From: Symbiodinium microadriaticum | Lineage: Eukaryota; Sar; Dinophyceae; Suessiales; Symbiodiniaceae | Assembly: GCA_001939145.1 (NCBI GenBank) | Contig: LSRX01000078.1 | Span: 1,122,740-1,186,739, forward strand | Reading direction: 5' to 3' | Length of the DNA stretch: 64,000 nucleotides | Shown here: positions 35,581 to 47,513 of the stretch, one piece after another | How positions within the stretch are numbered: the stretch's first letter is position 1 | How the letters are laid out: every line of letters begins with the position of its first letter | The notes under the pieces: model-generated | Told to the model about the DNA's origin: nothing | Databases searched by the model: none | The model's input: the letters and a program-made list of their open reading frames with translations, nothing else | Made by a program: the position numbers and the translations under genes

Positions 35581-38500
35581 GAGCATGAATAGAGCAGGAA
35601 AAACAGAAGAAATACCAGTTCAGTAGCACAAGCAGTTGCACGAGCAAATGATCTGCGGCAGCAGCAATAGAGGCGGCAATGGTCGTGCTGGTGATGCTGG
35701 TGATGATGGTCGTGGTCGCGACGGTGCTGGCGATCGCGAAGAGGTGGTTGCACTCATGGTAGGATAGTGAAGGTGGGACGGCGGTTATGACGGTTGGTGC
35801 CGCTGACCACAGACACGATCGGCCTGGTCATTTCGACTAGCCTGTGCTTAGAGTACTGTTTTGCGAAAGTTAATTGAGACTTATCGCCGCCTTCAGCCAA
35901 GCATTATAGTGTATTATTTTCGGATCTCTTTGCGGGCATTAGCAGCAGCACTGTCGCCTTTACTCTTGCCGCTGCTAGTATCTTTGCCGTCTATCCTTCT
36001 CACTCTTACTGCTTCTGCTGTAGGACTGCTACTGATCTGCCATACACACGGTTCGTGCAAGTCCTACACGCCACTCCGGCTCCACTCGTCGTGGTATTGC
36101 TGAAGCTGCACATAAAAATGTACAGCTGTCATCGTTGGAGTGTGCTTGAAGCTACCCTAAACCCTAAACCCTAAACCCCTAAACCCTAAACCCCTAAACC
36201 CTAAACCCCTAAACCTTGCTCTTGCTTGCCATTGCCTAAAGGGCTCAGACAGTCGGGAGTTCTGAGTTGGGACCCGGTTCCAGGTCGGTCGTCCTTTGAG
36301 GGCAGGTTCGGTAGTCCTTCGAAGGAAGTTGGCGTTTAGGGTTTGGGTTTGGGGTTCAGGGTTTAGGGTGTAGTATTTAGGAGTTCTCCGCCGTGAGCCC
36401 TCAAGCCTGAAACCCAAAATCCCAAAGCAGCCGACCCTGAACCACCCGATGCGACTTAATCCAAACTTCGGTGGCCAGAGCTGAGACGCGCAAGTTTTTG
36501 GTCACCAGCGGCAAGAAGCAGCGGAGGGACTGTGACTTAAAATTGGGCCTGGGCAGGTTTAGGGTTTAGGGGTTTAGGGTTTAGGGCTTAGGGTTTAGGG
36601 TTTAGGGTTTATCTAGCTGTTGACCTGTCAACGAACCATGAAAGCCGTGAAGCGGCAATGACATTAATGCCAGTGCCTGAAGCGAAGCAGCTCAACTAGC
36701 AATCGTAAACCGCAGCGAGTTACCACGATCCCACAAGAATTTTCATGCTGCATTACTTGCACCCGTGCTAAGTCAAGTCGCATCGCCCGTAAAGAATGGA
36801 CGACGCTATGTTTCGTCACACGCGTGATATGCAGTAAGCCGCCTAATCACTTAGAGTCACATCGACAACGGGAAGTCCCTTGATCACGCTGGCCGAACCC
36901 TATATAGTACCCCCAAAGGAAACCAATTATAGAACCCTGCAGTAATCACCCCTTGAAGGGAAAGCAACCAAGCCCTTCAAGCACATGTCAGGTGGGCTCG
37001 CGGGCGAGGGACTCGAATCCTTTAGGGTTTCTCTTAGAGCTTAGGGTTCAGGGTTTAGGGCTTTAGGGTTTAGGGTTCAGGGTTCAGGGTTCTGGGTTTA
37101 GGGTTTAGGGGAAGTCTGGGGTGCGACGTCCCTCCGCGAAAGCATCCGCTACAATCGCTAGCTTTCTCAAAACGATCCTCAGCAATCTGCAGTGGAGCAG
37201 GCCGAGGCTGGGATTAAAGAGTGCAGGGGCTCTTGGAATAGAGGTCTGAAAAAGTCGTAATAACAAGGGTCTCTGCTTGGTTTTAGGGATATGTCGACGA
37301 CTCTACAAGGCTTTATGCTTTTGGTACGAGGCATAAGAACAATTCCCAACCTTATCATGTTTGACTTCTTATTGTGCACCGGACTGGGGTTTAGGGCCGC
37401 GTGGATTTTCGCTCAAGTTTGCTTTTTTGCGAGTTTCAAAGAGAATGGGACCCTCGTACAAATGCGCACCAAAGCTCACAAATAGTAGGCTCGTTTTGAT
37501 CAGGACCGCCCAAAAGGGAACCCCTAAACCCACAGCCTTAAACCCTAAACCCGAAGCCCGAATGTTGTAAGAAACCCCTGCGTTGGCTTTGGAATTCGAG
37601 GCTTCGAGGTGGCGTGGTGTCTTGCATCCTGGGCCTCGCTTCTACCAGAGACCATCCCAAAACACCGGAAGCAGGTTGCAGAAGCGGCGACGTACGGTTT
37701 AGGGTTGAGGACTTCGGACTTAGGGTTTAGGATTAAGGATTTAGGGTTTTGGTTGGGTGTAGGAATTTGGGGTGCGTTGGCGGCTATATAGATGGCTTGC
37801 TGCACATCCGCGTCCCAATAAACAGCCTGCAAGTACCAACAGGTGATATGCAAGACTGCAAAAACCCAAGCATGGAATGGAGGAATTTGAAGCACATCCA
37901 CCAAGAAACAACCCCCAACCCCCAAGTTCAAACCCATCAACCTAAGCCCCTATCGAGACATCGCAGCTCAGCTGGATTTTTGGATCCGAAAGAGTGCCGA
38001 TCGACGAGTTTAGGGGTTCAGGCTATTGGGTTTCGGCTTTAGGGTCTTAACCTGTCCGAGTCCCCCCGTATTTCACCGATGATTTCGGGTTCAAGCGAAT
38101 GGAAGCAGACGGTTCCGGACCGAGGTTTCATAGAGGGCCTTAATGATGAGAACAGGGTTTAGGGTTTGGGGGGGTGCATTATACTAGAATGAGCAGTATG
38201 ACTATAATTCTTCAGGCTTCTACATTAACCTGAAGTGAACCACGGAAGACGAGATGACCAACACCACACGATGGACTTTCGCTTCGGAAGCTAAGACCGA
38301 CAAAGCGCTGGCACACAGGGGGGCTTCCTGTTTGAGGGGGTTTAGTTTTTGTTGGGGGGGTGGCCTGACTTAAAGTTCATGCCTTTGGGTTTCATGTTTG
38401 CTGACGCAGACGATTTGGGATTGCCCATTTAGCTAAGGATACTGGCAATGATAAGAATGGCAAAATAATAAATAGCGATGATAAGAGGGAAAAGAACCAT

Positions 38501-38794
38501 AGCTCGTGAAAAGCAAGGTCTGCAACCCACTTGTGTGGCACGAGGGAGGCAAGAAAGGGCCACCCCAGGTTCGCTTCACAGAACTTTCGGCGACGATTCT
38601 AGGATGCTTAGGGCTGAGGGTTCGCGGCTAAAACCTAAACCCAAAACCCCAAACCCTAAACCCTAAGCCCTAAACCCTAAACCCTAAACCCTAAAGCCCT
38701 GAACCCTAAACCGAAAGTTTGGGGGGCCAGAGGCTCAGGATTCAAGTCTTTGAGTTTAGGGATTCGGGGTTTAGGATTCATTGCAATTAGAAAA

Positions 38795-38892
38795 TGGCTA
38801 GTTCTCTAAATTAGGGTCCATTTTAGGGTCCCTTAAGGGTGCCGTACTATATTGGGGATCCAAAAAGGGACCCTAATTTGGAGAACTACCCA
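38795..38892. repeat. MITE-like family B copy
   Basis: About 98 bp: TAGTTCTCTAAATTAGGGTC at the left pairs with GGGACCCTAATTTGGAGAAC at the right; the centre carries GGGTGCCGTACTATATTGGG. Same centre as at 44385, 51917 and 62304. Confidence 0.85.
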
Positions 38893-39224
38893 AATAGGCG
38901 CGGGCTTCGCGAGTCCGCTTCGAGCTCTCAACGTTTCATGCGCGCGGGGTGGCTTGGAAAACGAGCGGTTGAACGGCCCTCTGGGCGCGTGTCGTGGAAT
39001 TGGGCAGGTAGCGGGAAGGACCATAACAAGAGTATCCCATGATAGTCCTTGCTTAATTACACTATGATATGCCCCGAAACCCGATTGACAAAATGAAGTC
39101 CTCGCTACTATTATGCGAAGGAATCCTGTTGGCGGTCAGACCGGGGATCTGTTTCGACTGGCCCATAGCACATCTTCCTTCTCCGTGCCCATCAAACCTC
39201 TGCTTAAGGTATGAGCTGTTCGCT

Positions 39225-39337
39225 AATCAGCCCTAAACCCTAAACCCTAAAACCCAAACCCTAAACCCTAAACCCCAAACCCTAAACCCCCAAACCCTAA
39301 ACCCTAAACCCCTAAACCCCCTAAACCCTAAACCCAG
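39225..39337 (-). repeat. Interstitial CCCTAAA array
   Basis: CCCTAAA with CCCCAAA and CCCCTAAA variants, facing the plus-strand array that starts 80 bp further on. Confidence 0.9.
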
Positions 39338-39415
39338 CGAGAGACCCTCAAGAGCTGAAAGCCCCAACGACCCTGACTCCAAGACGCCCAGAATCCGTAA
39401 GCTCCCAGACTCCGT

Positions 39416-39552
39416 AAGGGTTTAGGGTATGTGGTTGAGGGTTTAGGGTTTAGGGTTTAGGGTTTAGGGTTTAGGGTTTAGGGTTTAGGATTTAGGGCTT
39501 AGGGCTTAGGGCTTAGGGTTTAGGGTTTAGGGTTTAGGGTTTAGGGTTTAGG
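39416..39552 (+). repeat. Nearly perfect interstitial TTTAGGG array
   Basis: Two runs of consecutive TTTAGGG (about 8 and 6 units) separated by three GCTTAGG variants; among the least degenerate internal arrays. Confidence 0.9.
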
Positions 39553-42500
39553 AAGGCTGCCATGCAAAGGGAGAGCGAATATGTCAAGCTTGTTTTGCTT
39601 ACATCGAAGCGCGGCCTGAAGAATTGGGCACACGGGGCTTCGATATTCTTAAACCCAAGGAATACTCCTGTCACTAAGTGCTCAAACCCTATATTGCCGG
39701 GCTTAGGGCAAACACACGCATGATCGAAAGCAACAGTACATTCCGTACTACGTATGCAGGTAGGTTGTGGATTCATTTAAGGCCTGAGGGATTGCGACGG
39801 ACTGTTCGGAAGCACGGGCGGACCAATTAACATTAGAAAGCACCCCAAAACCCGAAACCCTCAACGGCCCTACACCCTAGCCCAAAATCTCAAAACCGTC
39901 ATACCTTGCAGATTTCCTGTCATGCAACCATGTCCTTTCCAGCCCCCTATGCACTTAGCCGGTGCTCAGAGAATTGCGCACGAGCTCGATGAAGGAAGAC
40001 CTGCATGAGCAAGAGGCACCAGCGTTCAGGGTTTAGGGTTCAAGGTTGAGGGGTGGCATTAAAGGGCTTAGGGTGTGGGGTGTAGGGTTTAGGAATAGCT
40101 TCGGGTGGTTCCTACGGAGGTGTGCCTTAAGGCGACTGAGACTTTACGGGACCGAAAAAGAACAGAGGATCCCCTTGTGGCGCCTCCTGGAATTCGCGAC
40201 AAAACCACAGATCCAACATTGGCGGATTCTACTACGAACCTTGAACCGAGACCCCAGGCCCCCGAAAGTCTGAACCCCAGAACTTACAGCGCAGTAGAAA
40301 GGACCCTAACTCAGAGCCCAAAAACCCCCCAGGAGTAGGCGTGCACCTGTTCCTCCGAGGCTGATCTCCATCTCCTGGGCACGGCACTTGAGGTTCAGGG
40401 TTTAGGGCTGGTTGCTTGAGGCTTGGGGGTTTCAAGGGGGGCCTTTCAGGGAATCAGGGGTGTAGCGGGGGAAGGTTTTGGATCTCCTTATAGTTTGGCT
40501 ATTCTACTTCGAGATTCAGGCGGTGAGGGCTGAGGATGTTGAATATTTCAGTACCGCCAAAGCCAGTGGCTTGGGGGTTTCGAGCTCCGTTTTCGTCCAT
40601 AGATTCGCCCCTAGACCCTAAACCCTAAACCCTATGAACTTCTCTCAGGTTTCGGAGTGCCGGAGTTCCGCAAGCTGCTCAAAGCCCGTGTATTCAGGGT
40701 TTAGGGCTTAGGGTTTAGGGCTTAGGGTTTAGGGTTTCGGGTTTGGGGCTTGTGTTGGAGGTCTTGGTCTTAAAGATCCTAGTGCCTGGGCTCTTTAACT
40801 TTCGGAAAAACCCCTAAACCCCCCAAACCCAAACCCCTAAGCCCCTAAGCCCCTACACCCCTAAACCCCCAGAAAGACCTTAACCCCTAAACCCTCGCTA
40901 CGCCGTTGGCAGAAAGCGTCGTACAACGCCATCTTCAGGTCGACCATCGTCCAGACCTCAGCAGGTTTAGGGTCTGGGAGTTTAGGGGTTTAGGGGTTTG
41001 GGGGTTTCGGTTTTCGGGGGGTTTAGGGGGTTTAGGGGTTTAGGGGTTTAGGGAGTTAGGATTTAGGGCTTAGGGGGTTTAGGGGGTTTGGGGGTTTAGG
41101 GGCTTAGGGGTTTAGGCGGCTTCAGGCTAAGGTTACAGGGGTAAGGCTTGAGACTTTTAGAGCTGGGGGGGTTCGGGGGTTCAGGGGTTTGGAGTTTAGG
41201 ATTTCCGCATTTCGGGTGCGATGACCGGGGGGGTCCCCGAGAATAGCCCGAGATCTCATCCTACCAATAGACGGGTATACGGTATACTAGTCATCGCAAC
41301 GACAGAGCACTCGCCATATTAAACACCAATGTCAAGAGCCCAGCAGTAGAAGTACAGAATTTGCCATGATGACAACAGAACAACCATAGTACCAAGCAGA
41401 AGGACAACACATACAGTAACAGAAATAACGACTTCAAAAACTACCGCCGGTGACGACTACCAGTCCTGCTGCTAGCGTGACTGTTGGGCCTCGTGTTGCA
41501 CTGCTGCAGGTTTCTGAGCTAGCGCTTAGCCCAGGCACCAGCGGCGTGTTGTCATTGGGCTGCCACTTGCCCTTGGCCAAGTAATAGGCCTGGAAAGTGC
41601 GATCCAAAATTCTGGATGTTATTGAGATCAACAGGTGTCGTCTAGTCGTGCGGATTTCCACTTCACGCCTCTCAGTGTCAACATCACCAAGATTTTGCCC
41701 TGATTGGCATGATGATCACATATGCCGTCATTGTCCCTACTGTCACAGTCACCAAAATGAGCAACTAAACCCTAAACACATCAAAACCTAACCTCTTTGT
41801 TGGCTACTGCGCTTGGTGCTGTCACGGTGGTCCTTCGTAGTAGAATTTGTCGCGTCTCCGTCCCTTGAGAAAGGCTGTTCTGGCGATGCGGCTAAGCCCC
41901 GTGTTTGGCATTGCTATCACGAGGCCAGCGTTGCCGTCCGTGTCGTGTTGCCACTTTACTGTTCGTGCGAATCTTACGAGTCCGGCACATTGACGTTGGC
42001 CTCTGCGCAGCTGCCGTGACTCCACGGTCGTAGCTGGAGGTGTGTTCTGCTAAGGGATCAGCCTTCATAGTCGCACGAGTGGAATACGACCAGGATTGTG
42101 ATCCGGAAGACTTTGCGTACTGGCATGCCTCTGGTCCTGTCACGATCTGCGAACGTGTCGTTAATCTTGCTGAATACTGATTGACATGCAATTCCAACTC
42201 ATCCGGTGTCTCTTTCTGCACTCTGGGCCCGTAAACTCCTCAATGTGTGCCTTCACCTTCTTAGTGACAGCTTTATTCTCAGGGCTTCAGCGGGACCCCT
42301 ACGTCAAATTAATCCAGATGCTGGTGCGGGTGTGCGCGTGGTGTCTGTACACAACTCATCTTCGGCCTCTGCGCACATCCATGCACCGAACTCGCACTCC
42401 TTGGGGAGAAGAGCACTTCAAAGAACTCGGGGAATGCAGGGCTGGGAGATTTAAGGGGTTTGGGGCTCAGGGCCTCATGTCCCAGGGGTTTCAGGGCCTC

Positions 42501-43034
42501 ATGTCCGAGGGGTTCTTCAGGGGTTTTGGCTTTCGGCTGTAGCCTCAGAGCTCTGAGGACGCCTTGTTTTTTTTTCTGCAACTTTCAAGGGGACCTGGAA
42601 CAGACCTCATAGAAACCCGAAAAGGAACCTTTGTGCAGCCGCTAGCCATAGCCAGTTCTGCTAAGGTTTAGGGCGGTGGTTTGGGTGTAGGGTGTTCGGA
42701 GAGATGCTCCAAAACGAAGCTGCTTGAACCCTAAATACCTTAAGGAAAAGAGAATGATGACCCTGTACACCAAGGCCGGCAATGCGAAGCCCAACGCCGG
42801 AAACGCGTAAACAAAGCGCAATGACCCCAAAGCAACGCTCAATGCTACAACATGAAGCCCAAGAATGAAGTCCAACACACCTCACGCCCTGAAATAATAA
42901 ACGCAGAACCCTCAATCACAATCCCCAACCCTGAAACCCTTAACCCCCATTTTCATCCCCGACCCCAAACCATACAACCCCCCAAACCCTAAACCCAGAA
43001 GCGCAATCTAAGTTACCATAATAGCGATATACAT

Positions 43035-43222
43035 ATATATTTTTGGTTTGTTTGTTTGCTTGTTTGATTGATGGTTTGTTTGTTTGTTTGATTGATTGTT
43101 TGCGTGTTTGTTTGTGTGCTTGCTTGCTTGTTTGTGTGTTTCTTTGTTTGTTTGTTTGTCTGTCTGTTTGTTTGTTTGTTGATTGATTGTTGTTTGCTTG
43201 CTTGTTTGTTTGTTCTAAAATG

Positions 43223-43255
<33 letters not shown>

Positions 43256-43256
43256 G
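43035..43256. repeat. GTTT tetranucleotide tract plus TA run
   Basis: About 185 bp of GTTT/GCTT/GATT units, then TATATAAATA and (TA)13. Confidence 0.97.
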
Positions 43257-43474
43257 TGCACACCAAACTTTGTATTTAAAATGAAGCCTAAGCCCAGTCT
43301 GTCAAGAACCCTGTCGGGTGGCATCGCCCGTGATGGCCGCGAGCGACCGAGCCAGAAACAGCTGCTGCTTGCTGAGGTACTCACTCTTCCTTTTGGGTTT
43401 GGGTTTTTTTTTTTTTTTTGGGTTTGGGGTTTCGGGTTCAGGGTTTAGGGTGCTATTGCCGGCTTAAAGCTTCA

Positions 43475-43512
43475 CTTGGAGGTTCATGGGCAGTTGCAAG
43501 CAGGGTTTATAA
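43475..43512. repeat. MITE-like family C, one end only
   Basis: CTTGGAGGTTCATGGGCAGT followed by GCAAGCAGGGTTTATAAG; no facing end is found downstream. Confidence 0.65.
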
Positions 43513-44384
43513 GTCCTCAATCTTTCTGTTGGCGGCTGACGGCTTTAGGGCTTTAGGCTCTAGGGTTCAAGAGTTGGTATCTGGGTGTTCGGCTTTTTCG
43601 GGTTTTGCGAGTTGGGCTAAGTTTAGGAATTTGCGGCTTACCCCAATTCCTCAACCACCCTAGCTCCCAAACAAACAAACCTGCCCTATGTCCGATACGT
43701 GCAGCTTTTGAGACACTGGACTTCGTCATTCCACCTCGTTTAGGGACAGGATTTGGGTTTTGGGGTTCGGGTTTTAGGGTTTAGGGTTTAGGGCCAGGAT
43801 TTGGGTTTCAGATTTCAGGGGCCTCAACGCCTAAACCACCTAAACCTCAAACTCTCCTCAAGGGCTTTATAAAGCTTTATGCTAGGTGCCTGAAGAACTA
43901 GAGTAGGGTTTTCTGTGGCATAATGCAATGTGACACTATAACGGCGATACCGGCCGTACGACGACCAAGGGCATTCAGACCTCTACATAAAACCGCCCAT
44001 GAGAGAAGAGAACCCTCAGGTTTCGTGGCGGAGAAATCCTGAACCCTAAATCCTATACCTTGAGCCCTACGCGCGCTAAATCCGATACCCCAGGCCCTGA
44101 GCCAAAGGACGTAAATCCCAAACTTTAAGCCCTAAGCTCCTGAGCCCGAAGCTCCAAATTCCCAAAACAGGCCGAGCGTCTTCGTCTTCTGATAGAGCTT
44201 GCCGTAGTAGGCGCTGATCATCGGGTCGAAAAGGCACCACTGGGCCTTGCTTAGCTCTTTTACTGTTTAGGATTTACGGGTTAAGCGGTTTTGGGGATTT
44301 CGGAGTTGCTGGGCAGGTTTAAGTTTAGGGGCTCCGGGGCTTCGATTTAAGGCTTTCGGGCTTATGCTTTGAGCTTTGAGATGG

Positions 44385-44493
44385 ATATGGGTGTTCTCTA
44401 AATTAGGGGTCCCTTTTCGGGTTCCTTTTATTAAGGGTGCCGTACTATATCGGGGACCCAAAAAGGGACCCTAATTTAGAGAGCTACCCATAT
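44385..44493. repeat. MITE-like family B copy
   Basis: About 109 bp: GTGTTCTCTAAATTAGGGGT faces GACCCTAATTTAGAGAGC, outer arms ATATGGG / CCCATAT, centre GGGTGCCGTACTATATCGGG. Confidence 0.85.
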
Positions 44494-45154
44494 AGGTGTC
44501 GGCCTGCACGCCTTAACCTTTACTCTTGCATCTGCCTGGCCCACAACACTCTGCAGACGGCTCATCTGACACGGTTGAGCAAGGATGGCTCTGAAGAGAA
44601 GTACCACTGCTGGCGTTCCTACGACCATCACCATCATCACCATCGGCATCATCACTCGCGGGCCTCTTCGCCGGGCTTGATGTTGGCGTCCCGCTCCTTC
44701 GGAGAGTCTGGGATGCCCCAAAAAGGCAGTCGGGCAAAGGTTGAGGGCTTAGGGTCGAACCACAGGCAAAGTGGTAATGCGGAAGCCTGAATAATTACCG
44801 TAACTATTCCTCAGGGTTCCCGATTATGAAACTCCAAAACCCGAAATCCCGTAAACCCAGAACCTTGAACCCTAAAACCGCAACCTCTGAACCCAGAACC
44901 CTAAAACCAACGCCCTAAATCTTAAACTCTAAACCGAAAACACCCTACATCCCGAAACCGCTGAGGGCTCCTTCAAGGCTTCCTTTGAGGGATACACTCT
45001 AAAAGATCCCCGTTTAAACTTTACTAGCTCTTGGTTGGGATAGGGTTGTAGAGTCTAGGGTTGTATTAAATTTCGATTCCTTATTAGGTTGAAGTAGCCA
45101 TAAGACTGTAAAATGTTACCCAACTATGACAAAAATGTACGGGATCCTTTACAA

Positions 45155-45400
45155 CGGCCCTGAACCCTAAACCCTAAAGCCTAAACCCTGAACCTTAAAT
45201 CCTGAACCCTAAACCCCAAACCCTAAACCCCTGAACCCTGAACCCTAAACCCCTAAACCCCTAAACCCCAAACCCCTAAACCCTAAAACCCTTCACCCCT
45301 AAACCCCTAAACCCTTCACCCCTAAACCCTAAACCACTAAACCCCTAAACCCCTAAACCCCTAAACTCCTAAACCCCTAAACCTCTAAACCCTGGAGCCT
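45155..45400 (-). repeat. Interstitial CCCCTAAA array
   Basis: About 30 units, mainly the 8-mer CCCCTAAA with CCCTTCA and CCTCTAAA variants. Confidence 0.9.
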
Positions 45401-45464
45401 TCAGCTCTTCATCCGTGAAATGCTTTGTCGGGTCGGCATAGAGCTCCTGGAGGCAGAGCTTCGG

Positions 45465-45640
45465 ATCTTTGGGGGCCTCTTTGGGTTTAGGGTGTAGGGT
45501 GTAGGGTTTAGGGTTTAGGGTTTAGAGTTAGGGTCTAGGGTTTAGGGGTTTAGGGGCATCGGATCTTTGGGGCCTCTGTGGGTTTGGGGCGTCGGATCTT
45601 TGGGGCCTCTGTGGGTCTCGGGGCTTCGGATAGTTGGGGT
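45465..45640 (+). repeat. Tandem repeat GGATCTTTGGGGCCTCTGTG
   Basis: GGATCTTTGGGG-GCCTCTxTGGGT occurs at about 45465, 45560 and 45593 within TTTAGGG-type sequence, a unit of roughly 35-40 bp. Confidence 0.75.
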
Positions 45641-46807
45641 TTTTTGGTTTTAGGGTTTAGGGGATGATTGGGTTTTTGGCTTCGGGGTTTAGGATTTAGG
45701 GTTTGGGGTGTGGTGTTGAGGGTTTGGGGCTTAAGGTTTAGGGTTTAGGGCTTGGGGGTTTGGGTTTAGGCTTTGGGGTTAGGGTAGTGTCGGGGCGAGA
45801 ACGCAACAAACGAGGACAGGGATTGGGGGGTATGTCATAGTATGACTATGCAGGCATGCGTTATAATATAAGGGCCTTAATAATTACCTATACCATTTCG
45901 GGAGTTCCATATTACACTTATAGTATAATATATCCCAAAACCCTGTTTCAAGTACATTAAGGAGGATGCTGCCTCGTATTGCTCCCTCTACATTAGGGCT
46001 TCGGCTTCTCCGGACTTAGGCCTTGGTGCTGTTTGATTTAAGGCTTTTTCGGGCCTGCAGTGGGGCCTTAGATTTTGTGTTGTGGGGGTCAGGGTTTAGG
46101 GTTTAGGGTTTGGGTGTGGAGCTCAGGGATCCAATGGAGCCCACACAAAAACTCAAAACAGCCTTCATGAAGCAAGATGCCGGAAATTCTCGAGGCATCC
46201 CCAACATGACTTAAAAGTATATTCGTTGACTACGGGGTGTTTAACCTTCTTTCGTCTACCTGCCCAGACGTATCCTGTGAGTATTGATCAGTATTGCCTC
46301 TGCTTTCCACACCACAGTCTGCAGAGAGCCCCGTAATAATATCGTTTAGGGTTTAGGAGTGGGTGTCCACCACGCGCACGATTGGCCCTACACTTTCAGC
46401 CCTGTCTCCTTGTAGTCCTTGCACCAGTAGCTGTCCTGCAGGAGCATGGCTCCATTAGGGCTCCCTTCAACGACGGACCGGGTTCACCACAGCATCAGCA
46501 ACATGCTTCCTTCATCTGATCCTATGATCATATGCTCGCAGCGTAATACAACTATCCGGAGAATCTTTCTCTGACTACCTGGCTTCCCGAACGCAACTCA
46601 ACATGCGAAGGATCAATTGGACCAGAAGACCTAGAGCCATCAAACCCACGCTGCGTAACCTTGCGGTATCGGCATACTGCGATGTGGCCCGTGATCTTTT
46701 CCATCTGCTGGAGGATAAGGGCACCTCATTGAAAAGCTCGTCACGGCTATGGAAATTTCAGGAAAGTGGCACGAATATGCGCAATAGGTTTCAATGTGTC
46801 GAAGGGG

Positions 46808-46894
46808 GTTCTAAATTAGGAATGCAAAAGCAGAAGGCGCCCCCTCTTCCAATAAGGACCTCAAACAGGACCCTAGCTTGTAGAACTTCCCGAA
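46808..46894. repeat. MITE-like family B copy, degenerate
   Basis: GGTTCTAAATTAGGAATGC at the left and AGGACCCTAGCTTGTAGAAC at the right match the ends of family B with several changes; the centre is not recognisable. Confidence 0.45.
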
Positions 46895-47415
46895 AACGAC
46901 GTAGACTCCAAATCCCCCTTAGTAAAGCAATGCACCTTAAATCATCTGAAGGATCCCTCTATAATTTCCTTAAACCCGAAACCCTACGGCCCTAAGCCTC
47001 AACCCTAAACCCCTAAACCAATAACTTAAAATGTATTGCTCAGTTAAGAGGTTTTGGAGTCTAAGGGCTTCGACCACTGCTAATTATTCTGGCGCCTTGG
47101 GTCATCCTGCCCAACCCCTCAACCTCTAGGCGGTTTGAGGTTTAGGGTTTAGGCGCGTAGTAAACTAGAAACCTTGAACCCCCTAAACCCTTAGACCGGA
47201 AACCTGGACTCTGAGACCATAAGCTTTAAATCCTCTAGAACATCCAGCCCCCAAACCCTAAAACTCTTATATACGACGCTGAAAACTAACGCCCTCAAAC
47301 CTTAAATTCGCCCTGAAACCTGAATGAAAACCTCGATCTACCCCGCGATAGATCCATGATAGGAGCCCTTTAAAGGGACCCTTAAAGCAACCCTGAAAGT
47401 GATCGGAACCCCTGC

Positions 47416-47513
47416 GGTTCATGATATAAATCCTGCATTACCCATAATAAGGAATATACCATAATTCCCATAGTTTAGGGTCCTTAAGGCAATGCAGGAT
47501 TTCTATCATCAAC
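47416..47513. repeat. MITE-like family A copy
   Basis: 98 bp, GGTTCATGATATAAATCCTG to AGGATTTCTATCATCAAC, core ATACCATAATTCCCATAG as in the 16355 copy. Confidence 0.85.

Larger units (their letters stand above)
33914..38794. other. Telomere-like mosaic, no gene supported
   Basis: CCCTAAA at 34280-34330, 34580-34650 and 36155-36215; TTTAGGG at 34500-34530, 34760-34830, 36555-36612 and 37020-37110; CCCTAAA at 38635-38715. Trinucleotide-rich DNA at 35400-35760. Unique DNA at 36620-37010 and 38050-38630 shows no supported gene. Confidence 0.65.
38893..43034. other. Telomere-like mosaic plus a 1-kb unique island
   Basis: Arrays at 39225-39337, 39416-39552, 40680-40755, 40800-40890 and 40975-41125. 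From about 41230 to 42430 telomere-like units are absent, as in the gene islands; the minus strand has open stretches at 41434-41661 and 41892-42221 that could be remnants of exons, but I recognise no family and would not call a gene. Confidence 0.5.
43257..47415. other. Telomere-like mosaic, no gene supported
   Basis: TTTAGGG fragments at 43425-43455, 43740-43800, 45480-45560, 45640-45785 and 46085-46115; CCCTAAA at 45155-45400. Unique DNA at 43880-44380, 44500-44800 and 46120-46980. A 130-codon open frame at 46603-46995 contains a degenerate family B element and is not credible. Confidence 0.6.

Noticed and set aside
43013-43448. KQTNKQ-rich and VCLFV-rich frames
   Set aside because: Translations of the GTTT tract on either strand.
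44437-44790. 117-codon frame starting MPYYIGDPKRDP
   Set aside because: Its start is the right arm of a family B element and the middle is a CAT-repeat His run; similar frames appear at other copies (38839).
46603-46995. 130-codon basic frame
   Set aside because: Contains a degenerate family B element and no protein-like motif.
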